Shown here: positions 9,838 through 18,742 of the stretch, one piece after another
Position numbering within the stretch: the stretch's first letter is position 1
Layout: each line of letters starts with the position of its first letter
Source: Allorhodopirellula solitaria
GTDB lineage: Bacteria; Planctomycetota; Planctomycetia; Pirellulales; Pirellulaceae
DNA: 60,666 nucleotides
Direction of reading: 5' to 3'
Assembly: GCF_007859855.1 (NCBI RefSeq)
Contig: NZ_SJPK01000011.1
Coordinates: 126,434-187,099, forward strand
Program-made: the position numbers and the translations under genes
The notes under the pieces: generated by a model
The model's input: only the letters and a program-made list of their open reading frames with translations
Told to the model about the DNA's origin: nothing
The model's database searches: none

Positions 9838-12357
9838 ATGTCTAATACGCATCCCGCTCCATCGTCCTCGAAGGTTCCGTCCACCACGAAGATCCCGAGC
9901 ACCCTCGGCGAGCTGGATCTACCGACCGATGTCCGTCGGCATTTGACGGTCACGCTGGGGCACTTCGACGACCGCCAACCACCTTCGAGCGAGTCTGATA
10001 AACGCTATTTGTATCGGGCATTAGCGATTTCAGTTCGCGATCGTTTGGTGCCCGAATGGCAACAAACATGGCGTCGGATGTGGCAGAGCGATGATCGCAA
10101 AGTCTACTACCTCTCGCTCGAGTTCTTGATCGGGCGCTCCCTGACCAACGCAATCCAGAATCTCGATTTGGATGATGAAACACGCTCGGCGATGCATGCC
10201 TACGGGATGGAGCTCGAAGAAGTTGCTGACCGCGAACTCGATGCCGGATTGGGCAACGGTGGCTTGGGACGGCTGGCAGCCTGTTTTCTAGACAGCTGTG
10301 CGAACCTGCAGCTGCCCGTGGTCGGCTACGGAATTCGCTATGAATACGGCATGTTCCATCAACACATCAAAGATGGGCGTCAAGTCGAAGACCCCGATCA
10401 CTGGCTCCGCGATGGGAACCCGTGGGAGATCGTGCGAGCAGAGAGCACGCGACGGATTCGTTTCTATGGGCGGACGGAACAGCATCCTGATGAGCAGGGA
10501 AGGATGAAAACGCGTTTGGTCGATACCAGCGACGTGCTCGCCGTCCCCTTTGACATGCCCATTCCCGGGTACCGCAACAAGACCATCAATACGCTGCGGC
10601 TCTGGAAGGCCTCGACCACGGATGTGTTCGACCTCGCTGAGTTCAATGCCGGAAGTTATACCGAGGCGGTGGCGACGAAGAACAACGCGGAACAGATCTC
10701 GATGGTGTTGTATCCCAACGACGCCAGTGAGAATGGCAAGGAGCTGCGACTGAAACAGCAGTACTTCCTCGTTTCAGCATCGCTTCAAGACGTGATCGAT
10801 CGCTGGGTGAAGAAGCACGGCGACGACTTCTCCGAGTTTGGCCAGAAGAACTGCTTCCAGCTCAACGACACCCACCCCGCTTGTGCCGTTCCTGAATTGA
10901 TGCGATTGCTGCTCGATGAACACGGCATGGAGTGGGACGATGCCTGGGAGGTGGTGACGCGTTGCATGGCCTACACGAACCACACGCTGCTGCCCGAAGC
11001 ACTGGAGCGATGGTCGGTTGGACTGTTCAGTCGATTGTTGCCGCGGCTGTTGGAAATCATTTATGAAATCAACGCTCGTTTCTTGAAATTGGTCGACCAG
11101 CAGTGGCCGGGTGATGTGGGCATGCGTCGCGAGATGTCGTTGATCGAAGAAAGTGATAATCCTCACATCCGCATGGCTTATCTCGCGATCGTCGGCAGTT
11201 TCTCGGTCAACGGCGTTGCTGGATTGCACACCCAATTGCTCGAGAGCGGCCTGTTCAAGAACTTTGCCGAGCTATGGCCTCGCAAGTTCAACAACAAAAC
11301 CAATGGCGTGACTCAACGCCGTTGGCTCGCTCACTGCAATCCGGGCCTGCGGGAATTGCTCAATGAAACAATTGGTGATGGCTGGCAGACCGATCTCACC
11401 AAGATCGATCAGCTCGCTCCCCACGCGACCGATCCAGCTTTCCGTGAGCGGTGGCAGTCGATCAAGCTCGAGAACAAACAGCGATTGGCAGATCTCGTCA
11501 AGGAAACGACGGACGTCGATTTCGACACCTCGTTCCTGTTCGATGTACAGGTAAAGCGGATTCACGAGTACAAGCGGCAGTTGCTCAATGTGCTACATAT
11601 CATCCATCTCTACGATCGCATTCAGCGGGGAGAGACGGCTGGTATGGTGCCTCGCTGTGTCTTGATCGGTGGCAAGGCTGCACCGGGATACCACGTTGCG
11701 AAATTGATCGTCAAGCTTATCAATGACGTGGCGAAAGTCGTCAACGCGGACGCGAAGTGCCGAGACCTGCTGCGGGTGGTGTTCTTCCCGAACTACCGTG
11801 TTTCATCGATGGAAGTTATCTGTCCGGCAACGGAACTGTCCGAGCAAATTTCTACTGCCGGCAAAGAGGCATCCGGAACCGGGAACATGAAGTTCATGAT
11901 GAACGGGGCGCTCACGATCGGAACACTCGACGGCGCCAATATCGAAATCCGAGAGAACGCGGGCGACGAGAACTTTTTCCTCTTTGGACTCGATGCCGCC
12001 GAAGTCGTTGAAACCAAGAAAGAGTATCGTCCCAATGACATCATCGCCGCCGACCCCGATATCGCACGGCTGATGAACATTCTCGAAAGCGGAACGTTTA
12101 ACCCCGACAATCCCGGGTTGTACGATCTGCTCACCGGTGGCCTGCGCAGCCCTCACGATCCTTGGGTCACCATCGCTGACCTGCGCAGCTACATCGATGC
12201 TCAAGCCGAGGTCGGCAAAGCCTACCAAGACACTGACAAGTGGAACGAGATGAGCATTCTCAATGCCGCTGGTAGTGGTTGGTTCAGCAGCGACCGCACC
12301 ATCAGCCAGTACGCCCAGGACATCTGGGACGTCCGCGCACTGCCACCGCTGAAGTAA
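9838..12357 (+). CDS. glgP: Glycogen/alpha-glucan phosphorylase (GT35)
   Basis: The enzyme releases glucose 1-phosphate from glycogen or other alpha-1,4-glucans by phosphorolysis, using pyridoxal phosphate. The 839-residue chain fits the family. Recognisable blocks are YLSLEFLIGRSL, AGLGNGGLGRLAACFLDS, GYGIRYEYGMF, QLNDTHPA and VKRIHEYKRQLLN. The PLP site is GTGNMKFMMNGALTIGT, with the Lys after NM as the Schiff-base residue. A TTG at 9820 is in frame, but the ATG at 9838 (MSNTHPAPSS) is the more likely start. The gene stands alone, with long intergenic regions on both sides. Confidence 0.96.
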   Translation: MSNTHPAPSSSKVPSTTKIPSTLGELDLPTDVRRHLTVTLGHFDDRQPPSSESDKRYLYRALAISVRDRLVPEWQQTWRRMWQSDDRKVYYLSLEFLIGRSLTNAIQNLDLDDETRSAMHAYGMELEEVADRELDAGLGNGGLGRLAACFLDSCANLQLPVVGYGIRYEYGMFHQHIKDGRQVEDPDHWLRDGNPWEIVRAESTRRIRFYGRTEQHPDEQGRMKTRLVDTSDVLAVPFDMPIPGYRNKTINTLRLWKASTTDVFDLAEFNAGSYTEAVATKNNAEQISMVLYPNDASENGKELRLKQQYFLVSASLQDVIDRWVKKHGDDFSEFGQKNCFQLNDTHPACAVPELMRLLLDEHGMEWDDAWEVVTRCMAYTNHTLLPEALERWSVGLFSRLLPRLLEIIYEINARFLKLVDQQWPGDVGMRREMSLIEESDNPHIRMAYLAIVGSFSVNGVAGLHTQLLESGLFKNFAELWPRKFNNKTNGVTQRRWLAHCNPGLRELLNETIGDGWQTDLTKIDQLAPHATDPAFRERWQSIKLENKQRLADLVKETTDVDFDTSFLFDVQVKRIHEYKRQLLNVLHIIHLYDRIQRGETAGMVPRCVLIGGKAAPGYHVAKLIVKLINDVAKVVNADAKCRDLLRVVFFPNYRVSSMEVICPATELSEQISTAGKEASGTGNMKFMMNGALTIGTLDGANIEIRENAGDENFFLFGLDAAEVVETKKEYRPNDIIAADPDIARLMNILESGTFNPDNPGLYDLLTGGLRSPHDPWVTIADLRSYIDAQAEVGKAYQDTDKWNEMSILNAAGSGWFSSDRTISQYAQDIWDVRALPPLK

Positions 12358-12769
12358 GCACCGGTACGACGCAAGCGGCGGACGAATCTTGTTTGCCGCG
12401 GTCGCGGCGGTAGCATCTCGCCGGGGATGCTAGCCCCTGTCGGTTATACATAAGTCCAAACCATTCGCTCCCCTGCCAGCTTGTCTGGCAGGATGCAACG
12501 GTTGGCAATTCGATCGGCCCACCTCGCCGCGGGGAAGCATTTTTGGGGACGAACCCTATCTGCTTTGGCCCCGCTGCAGGCATACCTGGGGTGGTAACCC
12601 GATGCGTCAGCGAGGAAGATGCAGGGTTTTAGGTGGCGAGCGGATGGTCCTCGCTCACGCGTCGGGTTACCAAGTTCGCCTCGGAGTGTCATTCGGCTAA
12701 CGCCCATGCCTCGATGGCGACAGAAAGATGAAATCACTACCGACAAGCTCTCTCTCAAGCAAACCTCAC
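12358..12769. repeat. Intergenic region with several inverted repeats
   Basis: Three hairpins can be seen in these 412 bases. An imperfect AGCATC/GATGCT stem lies at about 12411-12431. CCTGCCAG-loop-CTGGCAGG lies at 12472-12492 (8-bp stem). A long pair lies at 12593-12616 and 12648-12671, where 22 of 24 bases match in inverted orientation (GGTAACCCGA / TCGGGTTACC ends) around a 31-base centre. The last resembles a dispersed intergenic element. None has the T-run of a classical terminator. Confidence 0.65.
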
Positions 12770-13387
12770 ATGTCCGAAGAACACATCCTGGTCATCCCCG
12801 CGGACCTCATTACTTCCTTGGGGCACCTGGAGGGATTTGAAGTCGACGTCGATCGTTTTCTCGTTCCTATTCTCGCTAGCGATCGGCTTTCGTACCGGCC
12901 CCGCGCCGCGATGGAAACGGATCCAAGTTTCAAGCAGTTGATTCCTTATGTCGTGATGCAGTGGACCGATCCGAATGACGGTCTCGTGCGGGTGTTCACC
13001 TACACACGTGGAGGTGGATCAGGGGAGTCCCGTTTGCACGCCAAACGCAGCATCGGTGTGGGCGGGCATATCAGCCAAGAGGATGCCGACGGCGACGAGG
13101 ACCCATACCTCACTGGAATGCGACGGGAACTCGATGAGGAAGTCACGATCGAGTGTGACTACACCGATCAACGCGAAGGCTTGCTCTACGATCCAAGCAA
13201 CGAGGTCGGGCGTGTCCATCTCGGTGTCATTCACCGTTTCACGCTCGAACAACCCAGCGTGACGAGCAACGAGGCGGAACTCGCTGATGGTGAATTCCTG
13301 ACGGTTGCGGAGTTGCGATCCCAGTACGACGCGTTGGAAACATGGAGCCAATTGTGTCTGGATGCCTTGTTCCCGGAGAACCACTGA
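12770..13387 (+). CDS. Nudix-like hydrolase domain protein
   Basis: Start chosen at the ATG of MSEEHILVIP (12770); an in-frame ATG-like start 42 bases upstream adds a Ser-rich stretch of no clear value. The 205-residue protein has a Nudix-like core: GVGGHI at 97-101 and RRELDEEV at 118-125. These correspond to the G...REUxEE signature of phosphohydrolases acting on nucleoside diphosphate derivatives. Between the glycine and RE there are about six more residues than in the standard box, rich in Asp and Glu (EDADGDEDPY). The substrate is unknown. The stop is immediately followed by the ATG of the asparagine-synthetase-like gene, so the two are coupled. Confidence 0.75.
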   Translation: MSEEHILVIPADLITSLGHLEGFEVDVDRFLVPILASDRLSYRPRAAMETDPSFKQLIPYVVMQWTDPNDGLVRVFTYTRGGGSGESRLHAKRSIGVGGHISQEDADGDEDPYLTGMRRELDEEVTIECDYTDQREGLLYDPSNEVGRVHLGVIHRFTLEQPSVTSNEAELADGEFLTVAELRSQYDALETWSQLCLDALFPENH

Positions 13388-14716
13388 ATGCACGCTCAAC
13401 AAACCATTGACCGGTTGGTCAATTTAATGGACACGGACGCCAACGTCCTGCTCAATGAAACCAGCGAATCGGCTGCCGAGATTGTGCGCAGCGGTGACCG
13501 CGATCGCATTTCCCAGCTCGAGGGCCAGTTCGCGATCTGTGAAAAGGACGGCCGGGCCGTGCGAATGGTGCGTACGATCGGGCGACCGATGCGCTATTTC
13601 ATGGCCAAGCTCAAAGCCGGACCGTGCCTGGTCGTCGCCGAGCGGATCGATGAGATCGCCTCATGGTTGGAGCAGGAAGGTCTGCGAGATCAGTTTGACC
13701 CCTCGTACACGCGAATGGTCCCCGCCCACTACTTGATCGAACTGCAACTCGTCGGCTGTCCGGACCCGAACCCGGTTCATCAGCGATTTTTCACACCTCA
13801 GCGGAATCGGCTGCCCGCGGATATTCCTTCGATTGGCCACGAGTACATCACGCGTCTGGCGCGGGTGTGCGACGCATGGCTCGATCGAATCGGCGATACC
13901 GAGCCGATTGGCGTGCTCTTTTCGGGCGGGATCGACAGCGGGGCCGTGCTCTGTGTGTTGTACGATCTGTTGCTAAAACGCGGCCAAGCCCCCACGCGAT
14001 TGAAGGCCTTCTCGCTGGCCGTTGAGGGTCAGGCGCAAGACTTCCAGCAGGCGGCGGAGTTCGTCACGAAGTGCGGATTTCCCGAGCTGCTCGAGGTCGT
14101 TGACGTCCCCGTCGAACGGGTCGATTGGCGGCGAGCCATTGAGATTGTTGAGGACTACAAGCCCCTCGATATCCAATCGGCGACCTTCGCCGTGGCGCTT
14201 GCCGAAGCGATCCGCACGCGGTATCCGGAGTGGCGTTGGCTCGTCGATGGTGATGGCGGTGATGAGAACCTCAAGGACTACCCGATTGAGGAAAACCCAG
14301 AGCTGACGATCCGCAGCGTGCTGAACAACCTGATGCTCTATCAAGAGGGTTGGGGCGTCGATTCGATCAAGCATTCGCTGACCTACAGCGGTGGACAAAG
14401 CCGTGGCCATTCCCGCTCGTCGGCCGTCATGCGAGCATTCGATTTTTCAGGCTTCAGCCCCTTTGCTGTGCCGTCGGTGATCGAAGTTGCCGAAGCAATC
14501 CCCTTCATCGATCTGACCGATTGGGACCACGAATCGTTGTACCAGCTCAAGGGCAGCGTCGTTGCAGCGGGAGTGAAATCGGTGACCGGTATCGAAATGC
14601 CGACGTTCGAAAAACGCCGCTTTCAGCATGGCGCGGTGACCTCGGAGACTTTTGACAAAATTTTCCCCGCCGCTCCGATGGACTATCGCAAGGCATTCCG
14701 AGAACTGTGCACATAG
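13388..14716 (+). CDS. Asparagine-synthetase-like protein with degenerate amidotransferase domain
   Basis: The C-terminal two thirds contain an ATP-pyrophosphatase site: FSGGIDSGAV (178-187) and LVDGDGGDENLKDYP (285-299), typical of asparagine synthetases and related amide-forming enzymes. The first ~130 residues echo the class II glutamine amidotransferase fold (ISQLEGQFAICEKDGRAV, LVVAERIDEIASWL). They lack the N-terminal catalytic Cys, so glutamine hydrolysis is unlikely. The protein probably adenylates a carboxylate and may accept ammonia or an amine from elsewhere. At 442 residues it is shorter than AsnB. GGAGAA lies upstream of the start. Gene order places it between a Nudix-like and a radical-SAM gene. 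The substrate cannot be read from sequence. Confidence 0.85.
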   Translation: MHAQQTIDRLVNLMDTDANVLLNETSESAAEIVRSGDRDRISQLEGQFAICEKDGRAVRMVRTIGRPMRYFMAKLKAGPCLVVAERIDEIASWLEQEGLRDQFDPSYTRMVPAHYLIELQLVGCPDPNPVHQRFFTPQRNRLPADIPSIGHEYITRLARVCDAWLDRIGDTEPIGVLFSGGIDSGAVLCVLYDLLLKRGQAPTRLKAFSLAVEGQAQDFQQAAEFVTKCGFPELLEVVDVPVERVDWRRAIEIVEDYKPLDIQSATFAVALAEAIRTRYPEWRWLVDGDGGDENLKDYPIEENPELTIRSVLNNLMLYQEGWGVDSIKHSLTYSGGQSRGHSRSSAVMRAFDFSGFSPFAVPSVIEVAEAIPFIDLTDWDHESLYQLKGSVVAAGVKSVTGIEMPTFEKRRFQHGAVTSETFDKIFPAAPMDYRKAFRELCT

Positions 14717-15627
14717 ATCCCCACGCCCAGGGCGAGCCACGGGCGTACGGTGTTAGCGTGGAGCACGAACCGATCGGCGAGCATCTCACGCGTCCTACGC
14801 TGACGCTATTGCTGACTGCCCGCCGCTGCCCAGTAGAATGCGTCTTTTGCGATCTGTGGAGACACAATCACGCCGAGCCCACCCCGCGTGGATCGATCCC
14901 CCAGCAGATTGCGGCAGCGATCGACTCACTCTCGTCGCCTGTCTCGAGCTGGTCGATCAAACTCTACAACGGGGGCAACTTCACCGATCCCCAGAGTATC
15001 CCGCCTGCGGACTGGCCCGCGATCGCGGAACTCTGCGATCCGTTTGAACGCGTGATTGTCGAGAATCACGCCACGATGTGTGGCGACCGACTGCTCCGAT
15101 TTCACGATCTGCTCCGTTCAAAGCTCGAAGTCGCCATCGGGCTCGAGACGTCCGATCCAAACGTTTTAGCGCGGCAGAAGAAAAAGATGACGCTGGAGGA
15201 CTTCGCCCAGGCGGCGGAGTTTCTTCGTGGTAACGACATCACGCTCCGGTGCTTCGTCATGTTGCAATTGCCCTACGCCGATCCAGAGCGGTGCGTCGGC
15301 GATGCCGTGCGAGCAGTCCAGCATGCCGCCGACGCCGGAGCGGGATTTGTCGCGATCATTCCCACCCGCAGCGATACGGTCGAGATGCAGCAGATCGTGG
15401 CCAGCGGTGAGTTTGTACCGCCCCGGCTACGTCAACTGGAAACTGCTCTGCGTGAGTCTCTGGCTTGGGGCCACGCTCAACGACTCCACTGCGTCGTGAC
15501 GGCCGACACGTGGGACATCGAGACCGTGCGACATTGTCCGGACTGCCAGGCGAGCCGGATCGCAAATATCGAAAAGATGAACCTTACCCAGCAGCCTCGT
15601 CCGTTGACGCGGTGCTCCTGTCGGTGA
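14707..15627 (+). CDS. Radical SAM enzyme
   Basis: The 306-residue protein carries the radical SAM cluster motif C41-x3-C45-x2-C48 in RRCPVECVFCDLW, which ligates a [4Fe-4S] cluster used to cleave S-adenosylmethionine. Next come a glycine-containing segment (KLYNGGNFTD), EVAIGLETSD and FVMLQLPYADPE, typical of the partial TIM barrel. The C-terminus has further cysteines (HCPDCQASR and TRCSC) that might hold a second cluster or zinc. The best start is GTG at 14707, overlapping the upstream gene by ten bases. The gene is translationally linked to the AS-like gene. The reaction is unknown. The 3' end overlaps the opposing gene by 44 bases. Confidence 0.88.
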   Translation: MHIDPHAQGEPRAYGVSVEHEPIGEHLTRPTLTLLLTARRCPVECVFCDLWRHNHAEPTPRGSIPQQIAAAIDSLSSPVSSWSIKLYNGGNFTDPQSIPPADWPAIAELCDPFERVIVENHATMCGDRLLRFHDLLRSKLEVAIGLETSDPNVLARQKKKMTLEDFAQAAEFLRGNDITLRCFVMLQLPYADPERCVGDAVRAVQHAADAGAGFVAIIPTRSDTVEMQQIVASGEFVPPRLRQLETALRESLAWGHAQRLHCVVTADTWDIETVRHCPDCQASRIANIEKMNLTQQPRPLTRCSCR

Positions 15628-16126
15628 CAGTTAAGCCATCGAACGCGATCTCAACGGCGCGGTCGAACCGGCTGCGTAGCACTGCCATCTGGTCGGCGCT
15701 GAGTTGTTGGCCGACGAGGCTCGCGACGTGCAGTCCGACGATGACCAGCAGCCCGATGGGTACCGCCGCCAGCGACCAGGGGGCATAGCCGAGTGACCAC
15801 TGCACGTACCCGATCGTCAGCGCCAGGCAGATCAGGATGGCGACGACAAAGTAGATAGCGATGAACATCGTCCAGATTTCTGGGCGTGGCGAGAAGCGAG
15901 CAAAGATTTGTGTGCCCTCTTCGCTCGCACTGCACTGGGCTGATAGGTGCGGTGACCAAAACCGCCGCTCCGCTGGAGCGATCTTGAAATCGATCACAGC
16001 CCCAGCGGCCTCGGCCACACCACGCAGTTCGTCGCTCGCCGCGGCCGCCTTCAATCGGGCGATCGCTTGGGGCTGTTCCAGCGGGATGTCGACGGTGAAG
16101 GCGGGTTGAAATTGAAAAATATTCAT
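15584..16126 (-). CDS. Membrane protein of unknown function
   Basis: This 180-residue protein starts at the ATG of MNIFQFQPAF; a GTG 48 bases upstream is in frame but adds a Ser-rich stretch. The first ~90 residues are soluble. Two membrane helices follow (IWTMFIAIYFVVAILICLAL and WSLAAVPIGLLVIVGLHVA), then a polar C-terminal part. No family recognised. It converges on the radical-SAM gene and overlaps its last 44 bases. Confidence 0.6.
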   Translation of the reverse strand: MNIFQFQPAFTVDIPLEQPQAIARLKAAAASDELRGVAEAAGAVIDFKIAPAERRFWSPHLSAQCSASEEGTQIFARFSPRPEIWTMFIAIYFVVAILICLALTIGYVQWSLGYAPWSLAAVPIGLLVIVGLHVASLVGQQLSADQMAVLRSRFDRAVEIAFDGLTVTDRSTASTDEAAG

Positions 16127-16244
16127 CGTCGCCGACAACGCTTGGGAGGAGGACTTGGGGGGAGACGGGTTCACTTTGGCGACATATTATCGCACACTCA
16201 TCGCTCGTTGATGTTGAACGCCTTACCCTTGGGACCCTTTTTTG

Positions 16245-17246
16245 ATGAATTCCGAACCGACCGTGCTGCTCAGTGGTTTTGCTGACGAGTCCGCCCTCTC
16301 CAAGAAAGCCAACGAACAATTCGCCGCTCTCGCCGCCATTGGCCTGGAATACTATTCGATCCGCTTTGTCGATGTCGGTAACGGGATCAAGAACGTGATG
16401 GCGCTCGAGGAAGCGGAGATCACGCTCTTGCAGCAGATGCACGCGGACTACGGTATGAAGGTATCGAGTATCGGGTCGCCGATCGGCAAGGTGAAGCTGC
16501 TCGATGTGGACGATGGGACCGCGAACAAATTCGTTCCCTTCGAGAAGTATCTCCGCGAGGATGTGTCGGTCGCCTGCGACCGTGCCGAAGCGTTCGGCTC
16601 GAAATTGCTGCGCGGTTTCTCGTTCTATCACCCCAAGGGCACCGCCCCCGAAGATCACATCGATCAGGTTGCCGACCAATTGGGGCAGATCGCCGAGGCC
16701 TGCGATGCCCGGGGGCTGACGTTTGGTTTGGAGGTGGAAGCGAATTTGGTAGGGCAAACCGGCGATTTGCTCGCCGCGATTGCCGAACGGGTCAACCATC
16801 CCGCGATGTTGACGATTTTCGATGGAGCGAACATCGCCATGCAAGGCTTCACGCCCGATCAGGTCTACGCGCAGTACGTCGCCATGAAACCGACACTCGG
16901 TTGGCTGCATATCAAGGACTACAGCGACCCGTCACTGCGAGGCCGGGTGGAGCATGTCGACGAGGAATCGGCGAGCCACTTCGTACCCGCTGATCGGGGC
17001 GATAGTGCCCATGAGGCGATTTTCCGCGACCTCCGGGACTTCCTGCCGACGCTGCACCAGCGGATGGTCGATCGCGGAGCCGACGGTGTGTTCTTGGATC
17101 TCGAGCCACACGTCCGCGGCGGGGGCCAATTCGGTGGCTTCAGCGGCCCCGATGGCTTTGGTATCGCATCCCGGGCGCTGTGCAGTCTGCTCGACTACAC
17201 ACGAGTGGGGTACCAATTGAGAACGTTTGAGTCGCTCCAAGGCTGA
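16245..17246 (+). CDS. Sugar phosphate isomerase/epimerase-like TIM barrel
   Basis: The 333-residue protein has the look of the xylose-isomerase-like TIM-barrel family (AP endonuclease family 2). Supporting segments are EYYSIRFVDVGNGIKN, LLRGFSFYHP, LTFGLEVEANLVGQTGD, LTIFDGANIAMQG, LGWLHIKDY and FLDLEPHV. The Glu, Asp, His and Glu residues at the strand ends match the usual divalent-metal site. The substrate is probably a sugar, polyol or sugar phosphate. ATG at 16245 is preferred to the TTG just before it. The protein is cytoplasmic, with no signal peptide. The gene stands alone between an opposing membrane protein and a repeat-rich region. Confidence 0.85.
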   Translation: MNSEPTVLLSGFADESALSKKANEQFAALAAIGLEYYSIRFVDVGNGIKNVMALEEAEITLLQQMHADYGMKVSSIGSPIGKVKLLDVDDGTANKFVPFEKYLREDVSVACDRAEAFGSKLLRGFSFYHPKGTAPEDHIDQVADQLGQIAEACDARGLTFGLEVEANLVGQTGDLLAAIAERVNHPAMLTIFDGANIAMQGFTPDQVYAQYVAMKPTLGWLHIKDYSDPSLRGRVEHVDEESASHFVPADRGDSAHEAIFRDLRDFLPTLHQRMVDRGADGVFLDLEPHVRGGGQFGGFSGPDGFGIASRALCSLLDYTRVGYQLRTFESLQG

Positions 17247-17631
17247 GCGAAGACGCGCAAGCAAGCTGTCGATTGAATGATTGCAGCTTTTTATTCGGCG
17301 TTCTTGAGCCCCAACGGGGCGGCTGTATGAAAGCCCAGGGCATCGCCCTGGGGGCGGATAGCGAAACGTTTTGGTTCATCCGACGGGGCGGCCCTCGTGT
17401 TCGCGCCAATCTGCCGTTCGGATGGCGTGTGCAAATAGAATCGCCCCGTTGGGGCTACCGCGAGGTGGCGGCGTCTGAAACCCCAGGCGGTGCCTGGGGC
17501 TGTCATAGGACTGCCCCGTTGGGGCGCTGTCATGAGCTATCTTCTGCGCAACCGATGTCCGTGCGCTGTCAGCTCGGAGAGCTGAGCGACTTTGCGTGGC
17601 TCGTCACTGCGTCAATGGAATTGACCGCGAG
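17247..17631. repeat. Mosaic of palindromic GC-rich repeats
   Basis: Three copies of the palindrome GCCCC-AAC/GTT-GGGGC occur at 17308-17320, 17443-17455 and 17513-17525. Between them lie two further palindromes, CCCAGGGC...GCCCTGGG (17332-17350) and CCCCAGGC...GCCTGGGG (17480-17498). The motif GGTTCATCCGACGG at about 17374, which matches the MITE end, is also present. No gene recognised. Confidence 0.7.
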
Positions 17632-17967
17632 TTACGCGAACCCATCGAGGAAACGGTCCAATGCCATGTCCATCTTCTCGGGCGTGTCATAGTTGCCTTG
17701 GGCGATCTGACGGCGCAGATCGGCGACTCGGTCAACGCGAATTTCGCCACCACCGGCAATCGCGGAGCTCTCCTGCAGCCGATTCGTCGGCGTGCTGGCG
17801 GAGGCTTTCGCAGTCGACGATAGGTCCAATTGATCTACGGGCGCCGCAGACGTTTTAGCCGCGTCGGGCGTGGCCAGCCGGTTGGCGCTGCGTTGGGGTG
17901 CTGCGGCACTGGCGGTCGACGACGTGGGTGCGGCGGTCGAAAGTCGGAATGGTCCGTAAATTTGCAT
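17632..17967 (-). CDS. FlgM-like anti-sigma-28 factor
   Basis: The 111-residue protein starts MQIYGPFRLS; a GTG six bases upstream is possible. The first ~70 residues are a disordered Ala/Ser/Thr-rich stretch. The C-terminus (EIRVDRVADLRRQIAQGNYDTPEKMD and on) matches the FlgM signature: a helix with VDRVADLR, I-x-x-G-x-Y, then a terminal helix. FlgM binds sigma-28 and holds back late flagellar genes until the hook is complete. No flagellar gene or fliA is nearby, so the partner must be elsewhere. The disordered N-terminus fits the family, which is exported unfolded. Confidence 0.8.
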   Translation of the reverse strand: MQIYGPFRLSTAAPTSSTASAAAPQRSANRLATPDAAKTSAAPVDQLDLSSTAKASASTPTNRLQESSAIAGGGEIRVDRVADLRRQIAQGNYDTPEKMDMALDRFLDGFA

Positions 17968-18742
17968 CTTCACTGGCTCCCTGGGAGGAAAGCGGAACCT
18001 GGCGAGCCCCTCATTGCCACCCTTCGTGGGTGTTCGCCGCCGGCAAGGCGGGCGATCGACAATAGATTGGGGATCGTCAGAAACGGTTTTAGAATTGGGC
18101 TGTGCAGTAACCGAGTCGACTCGTGGACGCTCGAACAGGTTGGTTTCCCAGCAAAATTCGTTCGCTTGAGTGACAATTCTCGGGTTCGGTTACCAGCGCC
18201 GCAATCCTTGTCCCAGGATGTATTCCGTCAGAATCAGTGGAGACTTCGCAAGCGCAGATGAGTGAGAACACAGATAGTATCGGCTCAGCCAACGCGATGT
18301 CTAAAGCGTATTTTATTCGTTCAAACAGAAAACATTCCCGGAGCATGGGTCAACGGCGAGAGTAGCAACCCCGGCGCCCGCGTCGCAAGAGCAGTCGCCG
18401 GCGGCCGGCGACTAGCGGACTGGGCTGGTGAAAACTCTACGGACACGGCGGTTTGGGTAGACTGCGAGTCGTTCCACAACCCAATCAAGAGGTGCTAGTT
18501 GCAAATTGCGAACGGATCAGTGCAAATCGTGAATTGTTCCAACGTCATCAAATCACTTGCCTATTTGCCTTTTGCAGTTTGCAATCTCCGACCGTGTCGG
18601 TGGCCGGTAACAATCGCAAGCTTTTCACCACCCACCACCCTCGGCAGCCCGGTTGCCCGATTCCGCTTGACAGGGGACGATTGGGCGCCGCAGAGTGCCC
18701 GATTCACTCGTCCACTTTTCAATTTGTCCCCACTGACCACCC
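17968..18742. other. Intergenic region, no gene recognised
   Basis: These 775 bases hold no convincing coding sequence on either strand. The frames present are short, with biased composition and no start signals. The promoter for the FlgM-like gene and that for the glmU-prs pair should lie here, but no sigma-28 or other box could be pinned down by eye. Confidence 0.45.

Noticed and set aside
12444..12758. 104-residue minus-strand frame upstream of the Nudix gene
   Set aside because: It runs through the inverted-repeat element; its peptide reflects a dispersed DNA repeat rather than a protein.
13388..14716. Lasso-peptide cyclase (AS-like C protein)
   Set aside because: No B-type leader peptidase and no precursor peptide gene were found nearby, and the neighbours are Nudix and radical-SAM proteins, so only a general AS-like call is made.
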